Made by a program: the position numbers and the translations under genes. The notes under the pieces were generated by a model that was given only the letters and a program-made list of their open reading frames with translations, was not told the DNA's origin and made no database searches. A stretch of DNA of 64,000 bases from Pseudomonadota bacterium (lineage in GTDB: Bacteria; Pseudomonadota; Gammaproteobacteria; Burkholderiales; JABEVD01). This document shows positions 34,855 through 47,625 of the stretch, in pieces. The stretch's first letter is position 1. Each line of letters starts with the position of its first letter. The stretch lies in NCBI GenBank assembly GCA_021835845.1, contig JAKBJU010000001.1, positions 140,908 to 204,907 of the forward strand, in the 5' to 3' direction.

Positions 34855-36711
34855 ATGCACCACGAACCCGCCCCGGTTTCAGATATTTTCGCATGGGACA
34901 GCCAGTTCGAAACCGGAATTCGTGATCTCGACAGGCAGCACAGGCATCTCGTAGACCTCATCAATTCCCTGGGGCGCATCCTCTCCTCGGAAACGGAATT
35001 CGTCGAAAGCGCCCTGCTCGGCGTTTTCGACGAACTGTCCGACTATGTCGTTTTCCATTTCAGTTACGAGGAAGGCCTGATGGCGCCTTTTTCCTCCGGG
35101 CACGAGTCCGCCCACAGGCAGTCCCATGCGGAATTCGTTCAGCAGCTTGCCGAGGCCAGGGCCGCGGCGAAAATTTCCCCTTTCGAAACCGCCGGGAAGA
35201 TGCTCGCCTTCCTTTCCAGATGGCTGATGCTGCACATCGTCGGCACCGACAGGCGCCTCGCGAAGAAAATCATCGCCGTCGAATCCGGTTTGTCCGTCGA
35301 AGAGGCGGAGCGCGCGGCAAGCGCCGCCATGGGCGATACCGGCGAAATCCTGCTGCATGTCATGAACAGGCTCTACGACAACCTCGCCACCAAAACCTGC
35401 GAACTGCTGGAAACCAAGCGCAGGCTGCGCAGGGAGATCGACGCGCACAGGCTCACCGAATTCGAGCTGAGAAAGCTCTCCAGTGCAGTCGAACACAGCC
35501 CGGTTTCGATCATCATCACGGACGAACGCGGGTGTTTCGAATACGTCAATCCGAAATTCACCGAACTGACCGGCTACGGTTTCCACGAGTTGGACGGAAA
35601 AACGCCGCGGGTACTGAAATCCGGGGAGACGGCCGACATCGCATACGAGAAACTCTGGAAAACCATCAGCTCGGGACGGGCATGGTACGGCGAATTCCAC
35701 AACAGGAAGAAGAACGGGGAGCATTACTGGGATCACGCCTCCATTTCCCCTATTTTCGATTCCAGCGGGAAAATCACCCATTACGTCGCCATCCAGGAAA
35801 ACATCACCGCGCGCAAGCAGGCGGAGGAGCATCTGCAGCAGCAGAAGCAGTTCTCGGACGACATCATCAACAGTCTTCCGGGCATCTTCTACATGCTCAA
35901 CGAGCACGGGCGCTTCGTCAGGGTGAACCCGCAATTTTCCGATGTCACCGGCTATTCCAGGGGCGAAATTCTGGACATGACCGCCCTGGACTTTTTCGAT
36001 GGAGAAGACCGGGACAGGATCGCGGCAAGGATAGCCGAAGTGTTCGAGAAAGGGGAGTCCTGGGTCGAGGCCGATCTCGTCGTGAAGGACGGGCGGAAAA
36101 TCCCCTACTATTTCACCGGGCACAGGACGGCATTCAGCAGCAAGCCCTACCTCGTCGGGTTGGGCACCGACATTTCGGAAAGGCGCAAGCTGGAACTGGA
36201 GCTCGTCCGCCAGGCAAGGATGGACATGCTCACCAACCTCCCCAACCGCCGCCACTTCCTGGACCTCGCCGGGCAGGAACTCGCCCGCGCCAACCGTTAC
36301 GGCAGCGTGCTCTCCGTCCTGATGATAGACCTGGACAAATTCAAGTCCATCAACGACGAATACGGCCACCACACGGGTGACAAGGTATTGATCAAGTTCG
36401 CCGAGATCTGCCGCCAGACGATGCGCGGCATCGACATCACGGGACGCATAGGCGGGGAGGAATTCGCCGTCCTGCTTCCGGAAACCGACGAGAAACGCGC
36501 GCTCGATGCAGCGGAAAGATTGAGGCAGCGCGTCTCCGAGGAAGAAATCGAGTCGGAGGTGGGAAAAATCTTCCACTTCACCGCATCGATCGGGGTGGCG
36601 ACCCTCTCCCCGGCGAGCTGCGACATCGACATTCTCCTGAGCGCAGCGGACAAGGGGCTTTACGAGGCGAAGCGCTCGGGCCGCAACCGGGTCGTCAGCT
36701 TCAGGCCGTAG
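34855..36711 (+). CDS. Bacteriohemerythrin-PAS-PAS-GGDEF diguanylate cyclase
   Basis: Hemerythrin ligands HRHLVD, HFSYE, HRQSH, HIVGTD; two PAS domains; [13 protein letters not shown] with RxxD I-site (RGID, five residues before GGEEF). Confidence 0.92.
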   Translation: MHHEPAPVSDIFAWDSQFETGIRDLDRQHRHLVDLINSLGRILSSETEFVESALLGVFDELSDYVVFHFSYEEGLMAPFSSGHESAHRQSHAEFVQQLAEARAAAKISPFETAGKMLAFLSRWLMLHIVGTDRRLAKKIIAVESGLSVEEAERAASAAMGDTGEILLHVMNRLYDNLATKTCELLETKRRLRREIDAHRLTEFELRKLSSAVEHSPVSIIITDERGCFEYVNPKFTELTGYGFHELDGKTPRVLKSGETADIAYEKLWKTISSGRAWYGEFHNRKKNGEHYWDHASISPIFDSSGKITHYVAIQENITARKQAEEHLQQQKQFSDDIINSLPGIFYMLNEHGRFVRVNPQFSDVTGYSRGEILDMTALDFFDGEDRDRIAARIAEVFEKGESWVEADLVVKDGRKIPYYFTGHRTAFSSKPYLVGLGTDISERRKLELELVRQARMDMLTNLPNRRHFLDLAGQELARANRYGSVLSVLMIDLDKFKSINDEYGHHTGDKVLIKFAEICRQTMRGIDITGRIGGEEFAVLLPETDEKRALDAAERLRQRVSEEEIESEVGKIFHFTASIGVATLSPASCDIDILLSAADKGLYEAKRSGRNRVVSFRP

Positions 36712-38083
36712 TCAGTCTGGCGACGCCCTCTTCGTCGAAGCCGCTCAGATTGGTCTTCAGGTAGGCCACGCCTTCGGAGCCGATCACCTCTGCCTCGTAC
36801 ACCCCCGAGAGGGCGGAGAGCTGCTCGGAAAGCAGCTTCGCCTGAACTTCATCCATCAGCTTCACGTTATACATCTTGGACCGCACCGCCGGAGGCGCCT
36901 TCATCGTGATCGCAAGAAGCAGCCAGAGCGCGCTCATGGCGGCGCCAAAAACAAACACGGAAGCATGCCCGCCGAAGCTCGCAAGCACGCCTCCCACTGC
37001 GCCGCCTGCGAACAGCCCCAGCGACTGGCTGGTGTTGTAAACCCCCATCGCGGTTCCCTTGGCCGAAACCGGCGCGATCTTGGACACCAGCGAAGGCAGG
37101 CTCGCTTCCAGGATGTTGAAGGCGGTGAAGAAAAGCAGCAAGGTCGCCGCAATGCCCCAGAAGGACGCGATCAGCACCGAGAAAAGCAATTGGGAAAAGA
37201 GCAGCAGGGCAATCGCCCCGACGAACACATTCTTGAGCTTGCCCTTTTTCTCGCCGTAAATGATGAGCGGCACCATCAGGATGAAGGCGAAAATCATCAC
37301 CGGCACATAGATCTTCCAGTGCTGGTTCTCGGGCAGGTGCCCGGACTCGATCAGCGCAGAGGGGATCACCACGAACATCGCCATCTGCGCCGCATGCAGG
37401 CTGAAAATGCCGAAATTGAGCCTGAGCAGCTGGGCATTCTTCAGCACACCGGAAAGCCTGGCCGTCGAGACTTCGGTATCCGAATGGAAAAGCCGCCTTT
37501 CCGGGTTCGGAATCAGTTTCGCCACGACGAAGATCGCCGCCAGCGAAAGCATGCCGGTCAGGGCGAACATGCCCGGCACGCCTATCGCCTGATAGATCAG
37601 CGGGCTCACGGCCATGGAAATGGCGAAAGTCATGCCTATCGTCGTGCCGATCATCGCCATCGCCTTGGTTCTGTGCTCTTCGCGGGTGAGATCGGCCAGC
37701 AGCGCGGTGATCGCAGCCGATATCGCCCCTGCGCCCTGGATGGAGCGGCCGATGATGATCCAGTAGATGTCGTGCGCCATGAAGGCGACGAAGCTGCCGA
37801 TGGCGAATATGGCCAGGCCGAAATAAATGACGGGCTTTCTGCCGAACCTGTCGGACGCCATGCCGAAAGGAAGCTGCAGAACGGCCTGGGTAAGCCCGTA
37901 CATGCCGAGGGCGAGTCCGATCAGCATATGATCCCCCCCCCCCGGAAGCGACTTGGCGTAAATCGCAAAAACCGGAAGAATCAGGAACATGCCCAGCATC
38001 CTGAGGCCGAAAATTCCTGCAAGCCCCATGCTCGCGCGCCGCTCCAGAGGCGTCATGTTGTCGGTATTGTTGGTATTCTTCAT
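36701..38083 (-). CDS. MFS transporter
   Basis: 12-TM pattern, [28 protein letters not shown]; start taken at [18 protein letters not shown]. Confidence 0.88.
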   Translation of the reverse strand: MKNTNNTDNMTPLERRASMGLAGIFGLRMLGMFLILPVFAIYAKSLPGGGDHMLIGLALGMYGLTQAVLQLPFGMASDRFGRKPVIYFGLAIFAIGSFVAFMAHDIYWIIIGRSIQGAGAISAAITALLADLTREEHRTKAMAMIGTTIGMTFAISMAVSPLIYQAIGVPGMFALTGMLSLAAIFVVAKLIPNPERRLFHSDTEVSTARLSGVLKNAQLLRLNFGIFSLHAAQMAMFVVIPSALIESGHLPENQHWKIYVPVMIFAFILMVPLIIYGEKKGKLKNVFVGAIALLLFSQLLFSVLIASFWGIAATLLLFFTAFNILEASLPSLVSKIAPVSAKGTAMGVYNTSQSLGLFAGGAVGGVLASFGGHASVFVFGAAMSALWLLLAITMKAPPAVRSKMYNVKLMDEVQAKLLSEQLSALSGVYEAEVIGSEGVAYLKTNLSGFDEEGVARLTTA

Positions 38084-38149
38084 ATTCCGTTTCCGCAAAT
38101 TCAGATAAGACGGTATATTAGCAGGTTGAGTTCAACTTTTTTAGATTTC

Positions 38150-40969
38150 ATGGAATACATCAGGATCCGCGGCGCCAGGACGCACAACCTCAGGAACGTC
38201 AATCTCGACCTTCCCAGGAACAGCCTCATCGTGATCACCGGGCTTTCCGGCTCTGGAAAATCCTCGCTGGCATTCGACACTCTCTACGCGGAAGGGCAGC
38301 GCCGCTATGTGGAATCGCTCTCGACCTATGCCCGGCAGTTCCTGCATCTCATGGAAAAGCCCGATGTCGACCTGATCGAGGGGCTTTCTCCCGCCATTTC
38401 GATCGAGCAGAAGGCGACCAGCCACAACCCGAGATCGACCGTCGGCACGGTGACCGAAATCCACGACTATTTGCGACTGCTTTTCGCGCGAGCGGGAGAT
38501 CCGGTCTGCCCCGAGCACGGCATCACGCTGAAAGCCCAGAGCGTGAGCCAGATGGTCGACCATATCCTTTCATTGCCTGCCGACACCAGGCTGATGATCC
38601 TCTCCCCGCTGGTGGTGGGCAGGAAGGGGGAGCAGATCGACCTCATCGACGAACTGCGCGCCCAGGGGTTCGTGAGGCTGAGGCTGGACGGCGAGATCCA
38701 CGAAATAGACAACGTTCCGAAGCTGCAGAAGAACCGGAAGCACACCATCGAGGTCGTCGTCGACAGACTGAAGGTCAGCGTCGAGGCCAAGCAGCGCCTC
38801 GCCGAATCCCTGGAAACCGCATTGCGCCATGCGGACGGGCGGGCGCTCGCCGTCGAGATGGATACGGGAGCCGAGCATCTCTTTTCGGCGAAATTCTCCT
38901 GCCCGATCTGCTCCTATTCGCTTCCCGAAATGGAGCCGAGGCTCTTTTCCTTCAACAACCCCATGGGCGCCTGCCCGAAATGCGACGGGCTCGGCCAGGT
39001 CAGCCTTTTCGATCCCAAAAAGGTCGTCGCCTTTCCCCATCTTTCCCTCGCCTCGGGGGCGATCAAGGGATGGGACAAGCGCAACCATTTCTATTTCCAG
39101 ATGCTTCAGTCGCTCGCGGCGCATTACGGGTTCGATGTCGAAGCGCCCTTCGAATCCCTTCCTGAAGCGCCGAGAAACGTCATACTCTACGGTTCCGGGC
39201 GGGAAAAGATCGAATTTTATTACCCCACGGAACGAGGGGCGAAGCGCATCCAGCAGCATGCCTTCGAGGGCATCATTCACAACCTGGAGCGCCGCTACAG
39301 GGAAACCGATTCGGTCATGGTGCGGGAGGAGCTGTCCAGGTTCCTGACCAACAGCCCCTGCCCAGAGTGCCATGGCACGCGGCTGAGGAAAGAGGCGAGA
39401 CATGTGATGGTGGCCGGCCTCACGCTGCACGAAATCAGCCAGAAGCCCCTGAAGGATGCCCTCTCCTTTTTCCAATCCCTTTCCCTTCCCGGAAGCAAGA
39501 AGGCGGTCGCGGAAAAAATCTCGCACGAAATCGTCAGCCGCCTCACCTTCCTCAACAACGTCGGCCTCGACTACCTTTCGCTGGACCGGAGCGCCGACAC
39601 TCTGTCCGGCGGGGAAGCGCAGCGCATCAGGCTGGCCAGTCAGATCGGCTCGGGACTTACCGGCGTCATGTACGTCCTCGACGAGCCTTCAATCGGGCTG
39701 CATCAGCGCGACAACACGCGGCTCCTCGACACCCTCAAGCATTTGAGGAATCTGGGCAACACGGTGATCGTGGTCGAGCACGACGAGGATGCGATAAGAT
39801 GCGCCGACCATGTCGTCGACATCGGCCCCGGAGCCGGCGTCCACGGCGGCAGGATCATCGCGGAAGGGACGCCGGAAGCCATAGCAGAAAACCCGGATTC
39901 GCTCACCGGCCTCTACCTTTGCGGGAAGAAATCCATTCCCGTCCCGAAGAAAAGAATCCCGCCTTCCGAATCGCGCTGGCTGAAGCTCAAGGGGGCCTGC
40001 GGGAACAACCTGAAAGACGTGAACCTCGACCTGCCTGTCGGCCTCTTCACCGCCATCACCGGCGTCTCGGGTTCCGGCAAATCGACCCTGATCAACGACA
40101 CCCTCTATGCTTCGGTATCCCAATCCCTCTACGGCAGCAGCCGCGACGTCTCCCCCTTCGAATCGATCACCGGAATCGAGTATTTCGACAAGGTGATCAA
40201 CATGGACCAGAGCCCGATAGGCAGGACCCCCAGATCGAACCCCGCCACCTACACCGGGCTTTTTACCCCGATCCGGGAACTCTTCTCGGGCACCCCCCAA
40301 TCGAGGGAAAGAGGATACGGCCCCGGGCGCTTCTCCTTCAACGTCAAGGGCGGGAGATGCGAAGCCTGCCAGGGAGACGGCGTGATCCGGGTCGAGATGC
40401 ATTTCCTCCCCGACATCTACGTGCCCTGCGACGTCTGCCATGGCAAGCGCTACAACAGGGAGACGCTGGAAATCCATTACAGGGGCAGGAACATCTACGA
40501 GATTCTCGAAATGACCGTGGAGGCTGCAGCCGAATTCTTCTCTGCAGTACCTGCCGTGTCCAGGAAGCTGCAGACCCTGCTCGACGTGGGGCTGGGCTAC
40601 ATCACGCTCGGGCAGAGCGCGACCACCCTCTCGGGCGGGGAAGCGCAGCGCGTCAAGCTCTCGCTGGAGCTTTCCAAGCGCGACACCGGGAGGACGCTCT
40701 ACATTCTGGACGAGCCGACCACCGGGCTGCATTTCCAGGATATCGCCATGCTGCTCAAGGTGCTGCACCGCCTGCGCGAGCAGGGGAACACGGTGGTAGT
40801 GATCGAGCACAACCTGGATGTCATCAAGACTGCCGACTGGATCATCGATCTGGGCCCTGAAGGCGGAAACGGCGGAGGAGAGATCGTCGCGGAAGGGTCG
40901 CCCGAATCCGTGGCTGAGAACAAGCGCAGCCATACCGGGCGCTATCTGGAAAAAGTGCTGCGCCAATGA
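38150..40969 (+). CDS. uvrA: Excinuclease ABC subunit A
   Basis: [58 protein letters not shown]; start placed inside a longer spurious ORF. Confidence 0.98.
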   Translation: MEYIRIRGARTHNLRNVNLDLPRNSLIVITGLSGSGKSSLAFDTLYAEGQRRYVESLSTYARQFLHLMEKPDVDLIEGLSPAISIEQKATSHNPRSTVGTVTEIHDYLRLLFARAGDPVCPEHGITLKAQSVSQMVDHILSLPADTRLMILSPLVVGRKGEQIDLIDELRAQGFVRLRLDGEIHEIDNVPKLQKNRKHTIEVVVDRLKVSVEAKQRLAESLETALRHADGRALAVEMDTGAEHLFSAKFSCPICSYSLPEMEPRLFSFNNPMGACPKCDGLGQVSLFDPKKVVAFPHLSLASGAIKGWDKRNHFYFQMLQSLAAHYGFDVEAPFESLPEAPRNVILYGSGREKIEFYYPTERGAKRIQQHAFEGIIHNLERRYRETDSVMVREELSRFLTNSPCPECHGTRLRKEARHVMVAGLTLHEISQKPLKDALSFFQSLSLPGSKKAVAEKISHEIVSRLTFLNNVGLDYLSLDRSADTLSGGEAQRIRLASQIGSGLTGVMYVLDEPSIGLHQRDNTRLLDTLKHLRNLGNTVIVVEHDEDAIRCADHVVDIGPGAGVHGGRIIAEGTPEAIAENPDSLTGLYLCGKKSIPVPKKRIPPSESRWLKLKGACGNNLKDVNLDLPVGLFTAITGVSGSGKSTLINDTLYASVSQSLYGSSRDVSPFESITGIEYFDKVINMDQSPIGRTPRSNPATYTGLFTPIRELFSGTPQSRERGYGPGRFSFNVKGGRCEACQGDGVIRVEMHFLPDIYVPCDVCHGKRYNRETLEIHYRGRNIYEILEMTVEAAAEFFSAVPAVSRKLQTLLDVGLGYITLGQSATTLSGGEAQRVKLSLELSKRDTGRTLYILDEPTTGLHFQDIAMLLKVLHRLREQGNTVVVIEHNLDVIKTADWIIDLGPEGGNGGGEIVAEGSPESVAENKRSHTGRYLEKVLRQ

Positions 40970-40999
40970 AAAACCCGCCACCTCATGCAAGGTGGCGGG
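40969..40999 (-). terminator. Rho-independent terminator after rplQ (end of the ribosomal cluster)
   Basis: Minus strand: CCCGCCACCT-TGCATG-AGGTGGCGGG followed by TTTTT; the T-run abuts the uvrA stop codon. Confidence 0.8.
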
Positions 41000-41023
41000 C
41001 TTCTGATCTCGGAATTCCCCGGT

Positions 41024-41392
41024 TTATTCGGCCTCGGGCTGATCCATCAGCATGACCAGCGCCATGGGGGCATTGTCGCCCTGGCGGAAGCCTGCCTTCA
41101 GTATCCTGAGATAGCCGCCGTTGCGGTTCGCATAGCGGGGGCCGAGCTCGTCGAAAAGCTTGACGACCATGTCGCGGTCGCGCAGCCTGTCGAAAGCGAG
41201 CCTGCGGTTCGCCAAGGAGGGCTTCTTGCCCAGCGTGATCAGGGGCTCTGCAACGCGGCGCAGTTCCTTAGCCTTGGGGAGCGTGGTCGTGATGGTTTCA
41301 TGCTTCAGGAGCGAGTTGGTCATATTCCTGAGCATCGCCAGACGATGACTGCTCGTGACATTCAGTTTTCTCAATCCGAGACGGTGGCGCAT
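41024..41392 (-). CDS. rplQ: 50S ribosomal protein L17
   Basis: [32 protein letters not shown]. Confidence 0.98.
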   Translation of the reverse strand: MRHRLGLRKLNVTSSHRLAMLRNMTNSLLKHETITTTLPKAKELRRVAEPLITLGKKPSLANRRLAFDRLRDRDMVVKLFDELGPRYANRNGGYLRILKAGFRQGDNAPMALVMLMDQPEAE

Positions 41393-41405
41393 AACTTATC
41401 CTTTC

Positions 41406-42383
41406 TTAAGGCTTTTCCAGCCCTGCAGGAGGCCAGTTTTCCAGTTTCATTCCCAGGGAAAGGCCGCGCGATGCGAGCACTTCCTTGATTTCGTTGAGCG
41501 ACTTGCGCCCCAGGTTCGGCGCTTTCAGGAGCTCGTGCTCGGTGCACTGGATCAGGTCGCCGATGTAAAAAATGTTTTCAGACTTCAGGCAGTTGGCGCT
41601 TCTCACGGTCAGCTCGAGATCGTCCACGGGCCTCAGCAGGATCGGGTCGATCTGGGGTGCCTTGGGCTGCTCGGCAAGCGCGGGCGTCCCTTCCAGGTCC
41701 GCAAAAACAGAGAGCTGGTCGACCAGAATCCTGGCTGCATGCCTGATCGCATCCTCGGGATCGATCACACCGTTGGTCTCGATATTCATAACCAGCTTGT
41801 CGAGGTCGGTGCGCTGCTCGACGCGGGCGCTCTCGACCGCATAGCTGACGCGGCGCACCGGGCTGAAGGAAGCATCCAGCATGATCCTGCCGATTGCCCT
41901 GTTCTCGCCGGATTTGATGCGCACGGCGCTGGGCTGATAGCCGCGCCCCTTCTCGACCTTGATTTCCATTTCCAGCTTGCCGCCTTCGGTCAGGTGGGCG
42001 ATCACATGCTCGGGATTGATGATCTCCACATCGTGGGACGTTTCGATGTCGCCGGCCGTGACCATGCCCTCTCCTTCCTTCTTCAGGGTGAGGAAAGCCT
42101 CATCGCGGTTGTGCAGCTTGAGCACGATGCCCTTGAGGTTGAGCAGGATGTCGACCACGTCCTCCTGCACGCCGTCCAGGCTCGAATATTCGTGGAGCAC
42201 GCCGCTGATCTGAACCTCGGTAGGGGCATAGCCCGTCATCGAAGACAGCAAGATGCGACGCAGTGCATTGCCCAGCGTGTGGCCGTAACCGCGCTCGAAA
42301 GGCTCCATGGTGACCTTGGCATGCGTAGGTGCCAGGCTCTCGACCTCGATAATACGCGGCTTAAGAAGAGTACTGCTTTGCAT
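41406..42383 (-). CDS. rpoA: RNA polymerase alpha subunit
   Basis: [48 protein letters not shown]. Confidence 0.98.
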   Translation of the reverse strand: MQSSTLLKPRIIEVESLAPTHAKVTMEPFERGYGHTLGNALRRILLSSMTGYAPTEVQISGVLHEYSSLDGVQEDVVDILLNLKGIVLKLHNRDEAFLTLKKEGEGMVTAGDIETSHDVEIINPEHVIAHLTEGGKLEMEIKVEKGRGYQPSAVRIKSGENRAIGRIMLDASFSPVRRVSYAVESARVEQRTDLDKLVMNIETNGVIDPEDAIRHAARILVDQLSVFADLEGTPALAEQPKAPQIDPILLRPVDDLELTVRSANCLKSENIFYIGDLIQCTEHELLKAPNLGRKSLNEIKEVLASRGLSLGMKLENWPPAGLEKP

Positions 42384-42406
42384 ATCCTGATTCCCTCGGT
42401 TGCGAA

Positions 42407-43033
42407 TTACTTGGAATACAACTCGACAACAAGATTCTCGTTGATGGTGGAAGGCAATTCGGAGCGCTGCGGCTTGGCCTTGAACACACCCTTCATCGCC
42501 TTGGCGTCGACATCGACCCACTCGGGGAAGCCGCGCTGCTCGGCTGCCTCGACGGATGCCTTGATCCTGAGGTGCTGCTTGGCGCCTTCGGCAACTTCGA
42601 CCACGTCGCCCACCTTCACCTGGTAGGAAGGAATGTTGACCCGCCTGCCGTTGACCAGAATCCCGTTATGCCTGACAACCTGCCTTGCCTCGCTTCTGGA
42701 AATGCCGAAACCCATCCTGTAGGCCACGTTGTCCAGGCGGCACTCGAGAAGCTGGAGCAGATTGTCGCCGGTGATGCCGCGCCTTCTGTCGGCCTCCTTG
42801 TAGGAAAGGCGGAACTGGCCTTCCAGAATGCCGTAGATGCGGCGCAGCTTCTGCTTGGCGCGCAACTGGACGCCATAGTCGGAAAGCCTGCCCTTCTTCT
42901 GTCCGTGCTGGCCCGGCGCATAATTCCTGCGCTCGATCGCGCACTTGTCGGAGAAGCACTTTTCCCCCTTCAGGAAAAGCTTTTCGCCTTCACGCCGGCA
43001 CTGGCGGCACTTTGCATCGAGATTTCTAGCCAC
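42407..43033 (-). CDS. rpsD: 30S ribosomal protein S4
   Basis: [44 protein letters not shown]. Confidence 0.98.
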   Translation of the reverse strand: MARNLDAKCRQCRREGEKLFLKGEKCFSDKCAIERRNYAPGQHGQKKGRLSDYGVQLRAKQKLRRIYGILEGQFRLSYKEADRRRGITGDNLLQLLECRLDNVAYRMGFGISRSEARQVVRHNGILVNGRRVNIPSYQVKVGDVVEVAEGAKQHLRIKASVEAAEQRGFPEWVDVDAKAMKGVFKAKPQRSELPSTINENLVVELYSK

Positions 43034-43048
43034 TATCAGACTCCTGAA

Positions 43049-43438
43049 TTAAATACGGCGCTTCTTGGGCGGACGGCAGCCGTTGTGGGGAATGGGGGTC
43101 ACATCCGAAATGCTGGTGATCTTGAACCCTGCCGAATTCAGCGCGCGGACAGCGGACTCGCGTCCCGGGCCGGGGCCCTTGATGCGCACTTCCAGATTCT
43201 TGACGCCGCATTCCTGGGCAAGCTTGCCGGCCGTTTCCGCCGCGATCTGCGCAGCGAATGGCGTGCTCTTCCTGGAACCCTTGAAACCGCCGCTTCCCGA
43301 AGTAGCCCAGGAAAGCGCATTGCCCTGGCGGTCGGTGATCGTGACGATGGTGTTGTTAAAGGAGGCGTGGATATGCGCAATGCCTTCCGAAACGTTCTTC
43401 TTGACCTTCTTGCGCACCCTGGTATTAGTTTTTGCCAT
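43049..43438 (-). CDS. rpsK: 30S ribosomal protein S11
   Basis: [39 protein letters not shown]. Confidence 0.98.
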   Translation of the reverse strand: MAKTNTRVRKKVKKNVSEGIAHIHASFNNTIVTITDRQGNALSWATSGSGGFKGSRKSTPFAAQIAAETAGKLAQECGVKNLEVRIKGPGPGRESAVRALNSAGFKITSISDVTPIPHNGCRPPKKRRI

Positions 43439-43452
43439 ATCGGTTCCCCTGA

Positions 43453-43812
43453 TTATTTAGCGCGCATCGACTTGCGCGGCCCCTTGCGGGTCCTGGCATT
43501 GGTCCTGGTGCGCTGCCCGCGAACGGGAAGCCCGCGCCTGTGACGGAGGCCGCGATAGCAACCCAGATCCATCAGGCGCTTGATATTCATGGACACTTCG
43601 CGGCGAAGATCGCCTTCCACCGTGATATGCGCCACCTGATCGCGCAGCTTTTCGACCTCGGCCTCGCTCAGATCCTTGATCTTGGTCGAGGTGCTGATCC
43701 CTGCCGCAGCGCAAATTTGACGTGCCCGAGTGCGACCAACACCGTAGATCGCGGTCAACGCGATTTCAGCGTGCTGATGATTCGGAATGTTAACCCCTGC
43801 TATCCGGGCCAT
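43453..43812 (-). CDS. rpsM: 30S ribosomal protein S13
   Basis: [34 protein letters not shown]. Confidence 0.98.
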   Translation of the reverse strand: MARIAGVNIPNHQHAEIALTAIYGVGRTRARQICAAAGISTSTKIKDLSEAEVEKLRDQVAHITVEGDLRREVSMNIKRLMDLGCYRGLRHRRGLPVRGQRTRTNARTRKGPRKSMRAK

Positions 43813-43871
43813 TCGTTCACTCCAACTTAGAAAAATTGATAATTATAACACCAGAACCGATCGAAACTCAA

Positions 43872-43985
43872 TCAGCCCTGACGTTGCTTGTGCCTGCGGT
43901 CGGTGCAAATGACGCGCACCACCCGGTTGCGGCGGATGATCTTGCAATTCCGGCAAATCTTTTTCACCGATGCCTGAACTCTCAT
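43872..43985 (-). CDS. rpmJ: 50S ribosomal protein L36
   Basis: Not in the ORF track (too short); manual translation [37 protein letters not shown] (37 aa). Confidence 0.96.
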   Translation of the reverse strand: MRVQASVKKICRNCKIIRRNRVVRVICTDRRHKQRQG

Positions 43986-43997
43986 TTTCTTCTCCTG

Positions 43998-44216
43998 TTA
44001 CTTCGCTCTAAATGTGATTCTCACTCGGCTCAGGTCATAGGGGGTCATCTCACAGGTGACCTTGTCCCCGGGCAATATGCGGATGTAATGCATCCTCATC
44101 TTGCCCGAAATATGCCCCAGAACCACATGCCCGTTTTCCAGCTTCACGCGGAAAGTCGCATTGGGGAGGGTTTCGAGTATCTCCCCCTGCATCTGGATCG
44201 TTTCTTCCTTCGCCAT
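43998..44216 (-). CDS. infA: Translation initiation factor IF-1
   Basis: [41 protein letters not shown]. Confidence 0.97.
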   Translation of the reverse strand: MAKEETIQMQGEILETLPNATFRVKLENGHVVLGHISGKMRMHYIRILPGDKVTCEMTPYDLSRVRITFRAK

Positions 44217-44217
44217 G

Positions 44218-45525
44218 TTACGCGCCGCCCTTGAAACTGGCCTTCTTCAGCAGGCTTTCATACTGGTTCGACATCATGTAGGCCTGAACCTGCGCCATGA
44301 AGTCCATGGTCACGACCACGATGATCAGAAGCGATGTGCCGCCGAAATAGAAGGGCACGTTCCACTTCACGATCAGGAATTCCGGCAGCAAGCAGACCAG
44401 CGTGATGTACAGTGCGCCGATCAGCGTGAGACGCATCATGATGCGCTCTATGTATCGCGCGGTCTGCTCCCCCGGCCTGATTCCGGGGACGAATGCGCCG
44501 CTCTTCTTCAAGTTGTCCGCCGTCTCCTTCGGATTGAAGACGAGCGCCGTATAGAAGAAGCAGAAAAAGATGATCGCACTGGCGTACAGCAGCACATAGA
44601 CGGGCTGCCCCGGAGAGAGCGCATCCTTGATGTCGGAAAGCCATAAAAGCGACTTGTGGCTGCCGAACCATCCCGCCACCGTAGCGGGAAAAAGAATGAT
44701 CGAGGAAGCGAATATCGGCGGAATCACCCCTGCCATGTTCAGCTTCAACGGAAGATGCGAGCTCTGCCCGCCGTACACCTTCCTCCCAACCTGCCTCTTC
44801 GCGTAATTCACCAGTATCTTACGCTGTCCGCGTTCGACGAACACCACCAGGGCGGTCACTGCCACCACGCCGACCAGCAACACCAGCACCATAGGAATCG
44901 AGAATGCGCCGGTGCGCGCAAGCTCGAGCGTTCCACCGATGGCATGCGGCAAGCCCGCAGCGATGCCGCTGAATATGATCATCGAAATGCCGTTGCCTAT
45001 GCCGCGCTCGGTGATCTGCTCGCCCAGCCACATCAGAAACATCGTTCCCGTCACCAGCGTGATCACGGTGGTGATCCTGAACAGAAAGCCGGGATCGGGA
45101 ACGAGCCCCGGCTGCCCTTCGAGCGCAACCGATATCCCTATCGCCTGGAATACGGCAAGGCCCAGCGTGCCGTATCTCGTGTACTGCGTGATTTTCTTGC
45201 GCCCGCTTTCGCCTTCCTTCTTCAGCTGCTCGAGCTGAGGAACCACCACTGCCCCGAGCTGCAATATGATCGAGGCGGAAATGTAGGGCATGATCCCCAG
45301 CGCGAAAATCGTGAACCTGGAAAGCGCGCCACCGGAAAACATGTTGAACATGCCGAGGATGCCGCCCTGCTGGCTCTTGAAAAGATCGGACAGGACGTTC
45401 GCGTCGATTCCGGGAACCGGAATATGCGCCCCGATCCGGTAGACGATCAATGCCCCCAGCAGGAAAATCAGGCGCTTGTTCAGGTCGCCGTATTTCGCCG
45501 AAGACGCTTGCGCAGGGTTCGCCAA
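44218..45525 (-). CDS. secY: Preprotein translocase subunit SecY
   Basis: [53 protein letters not shown]. Confidence 0.98.
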   Translation of the reverse strand: MANPAQASSAKYGDLNKRLIFLLGALIVYRIGAHIPVPGIDANVLSDLFKSQQGGILGMFNMFSGGALSRFTIFALGIMPYISASIILQLGAVVVPQLEQLKKEGESGRKKITQYTRYGTLGLAVFQAIGISVALEGQPGLVPDPGFLFRITTVITLVTGTMFLMWLGEQITERGIGNGISMIIFSGIAAGLPHAIGGTLELARTGAFSIPMVLVLLVGVVAVTALVVFVERGQRKILVNYAKRQVGRKVYGGQSSHLPLKLNMAGVIPPIFASSIILFPATVAGWFGSHKSLLWLSDIKDALSPGQPVYVLLYASAIIFFCFFYTALVFNPKETADNLKKSGAFVPGIRPGEQTARYIERIMMRLTLIGALYITLVCLLPEFLIVKWNVPFYFGGTSLLIIVVVTMDFMAQVQAYMMSNQYESLLKKASFKGGA

Positions 45526-45526
45526 A

Positions 45527-45961
45527 TCAGGCCTCTACCGATCCGCCGGCAGCCTCGATCGCCGCCTTCGCACCCTTGGTCGCGGCAAGCCCCTGAAGCT
45601 TGACAGCTTTGGTGATGGCGCCGGAAGCGATCACCTTGGCGTGGAGCGCATCGTGCGCAACGATGCCGGACTTCTTAAGAAGCAGCAGGTCGATCGTTTC
45701 GACAGGCATCTTCTCCAGATCGGAAAGCCTCACTTCCGCCGTGCTTCCCGCCGTCAGGGAAACGAAGCCGCGCTTCGGCAGGCGCCTTTGCAGGGGCATC
45801 TGACCGCCTTCGAAACCGACCTTGTGAAAGCCGCCGGACCGGGATTTCTGTCCCTTGTGCCCGCGCCCTGCCGTTTTGCCCAGGCCGCAGCCGATTCCCC
45901 GGCCCACCCTGCGCTTTGCATGCTTGGACCCTGCTGCAGGTTTGATGTCGTTCAATTGCAT
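45527..45961 (-). CDS. rplO: 50S ribosomal protein L15
   Basis: [44 protein letters not shown]. Confidence 0.97.
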   Translation of the reverse strand: MQLNDIKPAAGSKHAKRRVGRGIGCGLGKTAGRGHKGQKSRSGGFHKVGFEGGQMPLQRRLPKRGFVSLTAGSTAEVRLSDLEKMPVETIDLLLLKKSGIVAHDALHAKVIASGAITKAVKLQGLAATKGAKAAIEAAGGSVEA

Positions 45962-45962
45962 C

Positions 45963-46163
45963 TTAAGCCTCGCACTTCACTAGATAATTCACCTTGTCGA
46001 TCATGCCGCGATTCGCAGGAGTGTCGTCGACAACCACGGTATGGTTCATGCGGCGGAGCCCCAGGCCGCGCACGCAGGCGCGATGCGACTCCTTGGTTCC
46101 GATCACGCTTTTCACCAGCGTAACGCTGATTTTCTTGGGTTCCGCTTTTTTAGCCTTTGCCAT
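45963..46163 (-). CDS. rpmD: 50S ribosomal protein L30
   Basis: [46 protein letters not shown]; start at internal Met. Confidence 0.95.
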   Translation of the reverse strand: MAKAKKAEPKKISVTLVKSVIGTKESHRACVRGLGLRRMNHTVVVDDTPANRGMIDKVNYLVKCEA

Positions 46164-46165
46164 GA

Positions 46166-46690
46166 TTATTGCCCCAAAATTTCTTCTACGCTCTTGCCGC
46201 GCTTCGCTGCGATTTCCGAAGGCGAGTTCATCGCCTGCAGGCCGTTCAGCGTCGCCCTGACCATGTTGTAGGGATTGGTCGAGCCGATGCATTTCGCCAG
46301 CACGTTGGTCACGCCCATTACTTCGAAGATGGCGCGCATCGGGCCGCCCGCGATGATTCCGGTACCTTCCGAGGCAGGCTGCATGTAAACCTTGGCGGCG
46401 CCGTGGCGACCGATCACGGCATGATGCAAGGTGCCATTCTTCAGATCGATCTTGACCATTTTGCGGCGCGCTTCGTCCATCGCCTTTTGCACTGCAACCG
46501 GCACCTCGCGCGATTTTCCCTTGCCCATACCCACGCCGCCATCGCCGTCGCCGACCACGGTGAGCGCGGCAAAGCCGAGAATACGCCCGCCCTTTACAAC
46601 CTTGGTCACGCGATTGACGCTGATCATCTTTTCCCTGAGACCGTCGCCGCGCTCCTCAGCCTGTTGTACTTTAGCCTGCATTTTCGCCAT
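46166..46690 (-). CDS. rpsE: 30S ribosomal protein S5
   Basis: [46 protein letters not shown]. Confidence 0.98.
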   Translation of the reverse strand: MAKMQAKVQQAEERGDGLREKMISVNRVTKVVKGGRILGFAALTVVGDGDGGVGMGKGKSREVPVAVQKAMDEARRKMVKIDLKNGTLHHAVIGRHGAAKVYMQPASEGTGIIAGGPMRAIFEVMGVTNVLAKCIGSTNPYNMVRATLNGLQAMNSPSEIAAKRGKSVEEILGQ

Positions 46691-46703
46691 TATCTAACCC
46701 CGA

Positions 46704-47057
46704 TCAAAACACGAGACCGTTCTCGCGCGCGGCATCAGCCAGCGCCTTGATACGACCGTGATACTTAAATCCGGAACGGTCGAAGGCAACCGTTTCGATA
46801 CCTGCCTGCTTCGCCTTCTCGGCGATTCGCTTGCCAATCGCCGCAGCCGCAGCGACATTCCCGCCGTTTTTCAATTCCTTGCGAACTTCGGGCTCCAGAG
46901 TCGAGGCGCTGACCAGAACTTTTGCTCCGCTCGCATCGATGATCTGGGCATAAATATGCGAATTGCTCCGATGGATCGACAAGCGGGTCGCTCTTTGCTC
47001 AGCAATTTTGGCACGGGTTTTGCGTGCTCTGCGCTGACGCGCGTCAAAGTTGATCAT
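46704..47057 (-). CDS. rplR: 50S ribosomal protein L18
   Basis: [56 protein letters not shown]. Confidence 0.97.
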   Translation of the reverse strand: MINFDARQRRARKTRAKIAEQRATRLSIHRSNSHIYAQIIDASGAKVLVSASTLEPEVRKELKNGGNVAAAAAIGKRIAEKAKQAGIETVAFDRSGFKYHGRIKALADAARENGLVF

Positions 47058-47082
47058 TTCCAGTCCTTAAATATTAAAACGA

Positions 47083-47616
47083 CTATTTCTTCTTGGTTTC
47101 CTTGAGGATCACGACCTCGTCGGCATAGCGCACACCCTTGCCCTTGTACGGCTCTGGGCTGCGGTAAGCGCGAATTTCCGCGGCCACCTGTCCGACCTTC
47201 TGCTTGTCGGCACCCTTGAGCAGGATTTCGGTTTGCGTCGGGGTTTCCACCTTCACGCCCGCGGGCATCTTGTATGCAACCGGGTGCGAGAATCCCAGAG
47301 TCAGATTCAGGGTATCCCCTGCAGCCTGGGCGCGATAGCCCACGCCGACCAGGGTCAGCTTCTTCTCGAAGCCGGAAGACACGCCCTTCACCATGTTCGC
47401 GACTAGGGCTCTCAGCGTTCCCGACATTGCATGGGACTGAGCGGAATCGTTCGCCGCCTTGCAATGCAGCAGCTCGCCTTCGGACTCCACGCTCACATAA
47501 TCGGGATAATCCTGGGACAGGGAGCCCAGCGGGCCCTTCACGGCGATCTTACCGACCGACAGGGAAACTTCTACGTTTTTCGGCACGACGACCGGATTTT
47601 TAGCTACTCGAGACAT
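47083..47616 (-). CDS. rplF: 50S ribosomal protein L6
   Basis: [52 protein letters not shown]. Confidence 0.98.
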   Translation of the reverse strand: MSRVAKNPVVVPKNVEVSLSVGKIAVKGPLGSLSQDYPDYVSVESEGELLHCKAANDSAQSHAMSGTLRALVANMVKGVSSGFEKKLTLVGVGYRAQAAGDTLNLTLGFSHPVAYKMPAGVKVETPTQTEILLKGADKQKVGQVAAEIRAYRSPEPYKGKGVRYADEVVILKETKKK

Positions 47617-47625
47617 GTTTCATCC

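Noticed and set aside
38100-38150. LexA box search upstream of uvrA, ssb and recN
   Set aside because: No CTG-N10-CAG-type site seen close to these starts; SOS control is not supported by eye.
36965-40969. 1334 aa ORF covering uvrA
   Set aside because: The first ~395 codons are antisense to the MFS gene; uvrA starts at 38150.
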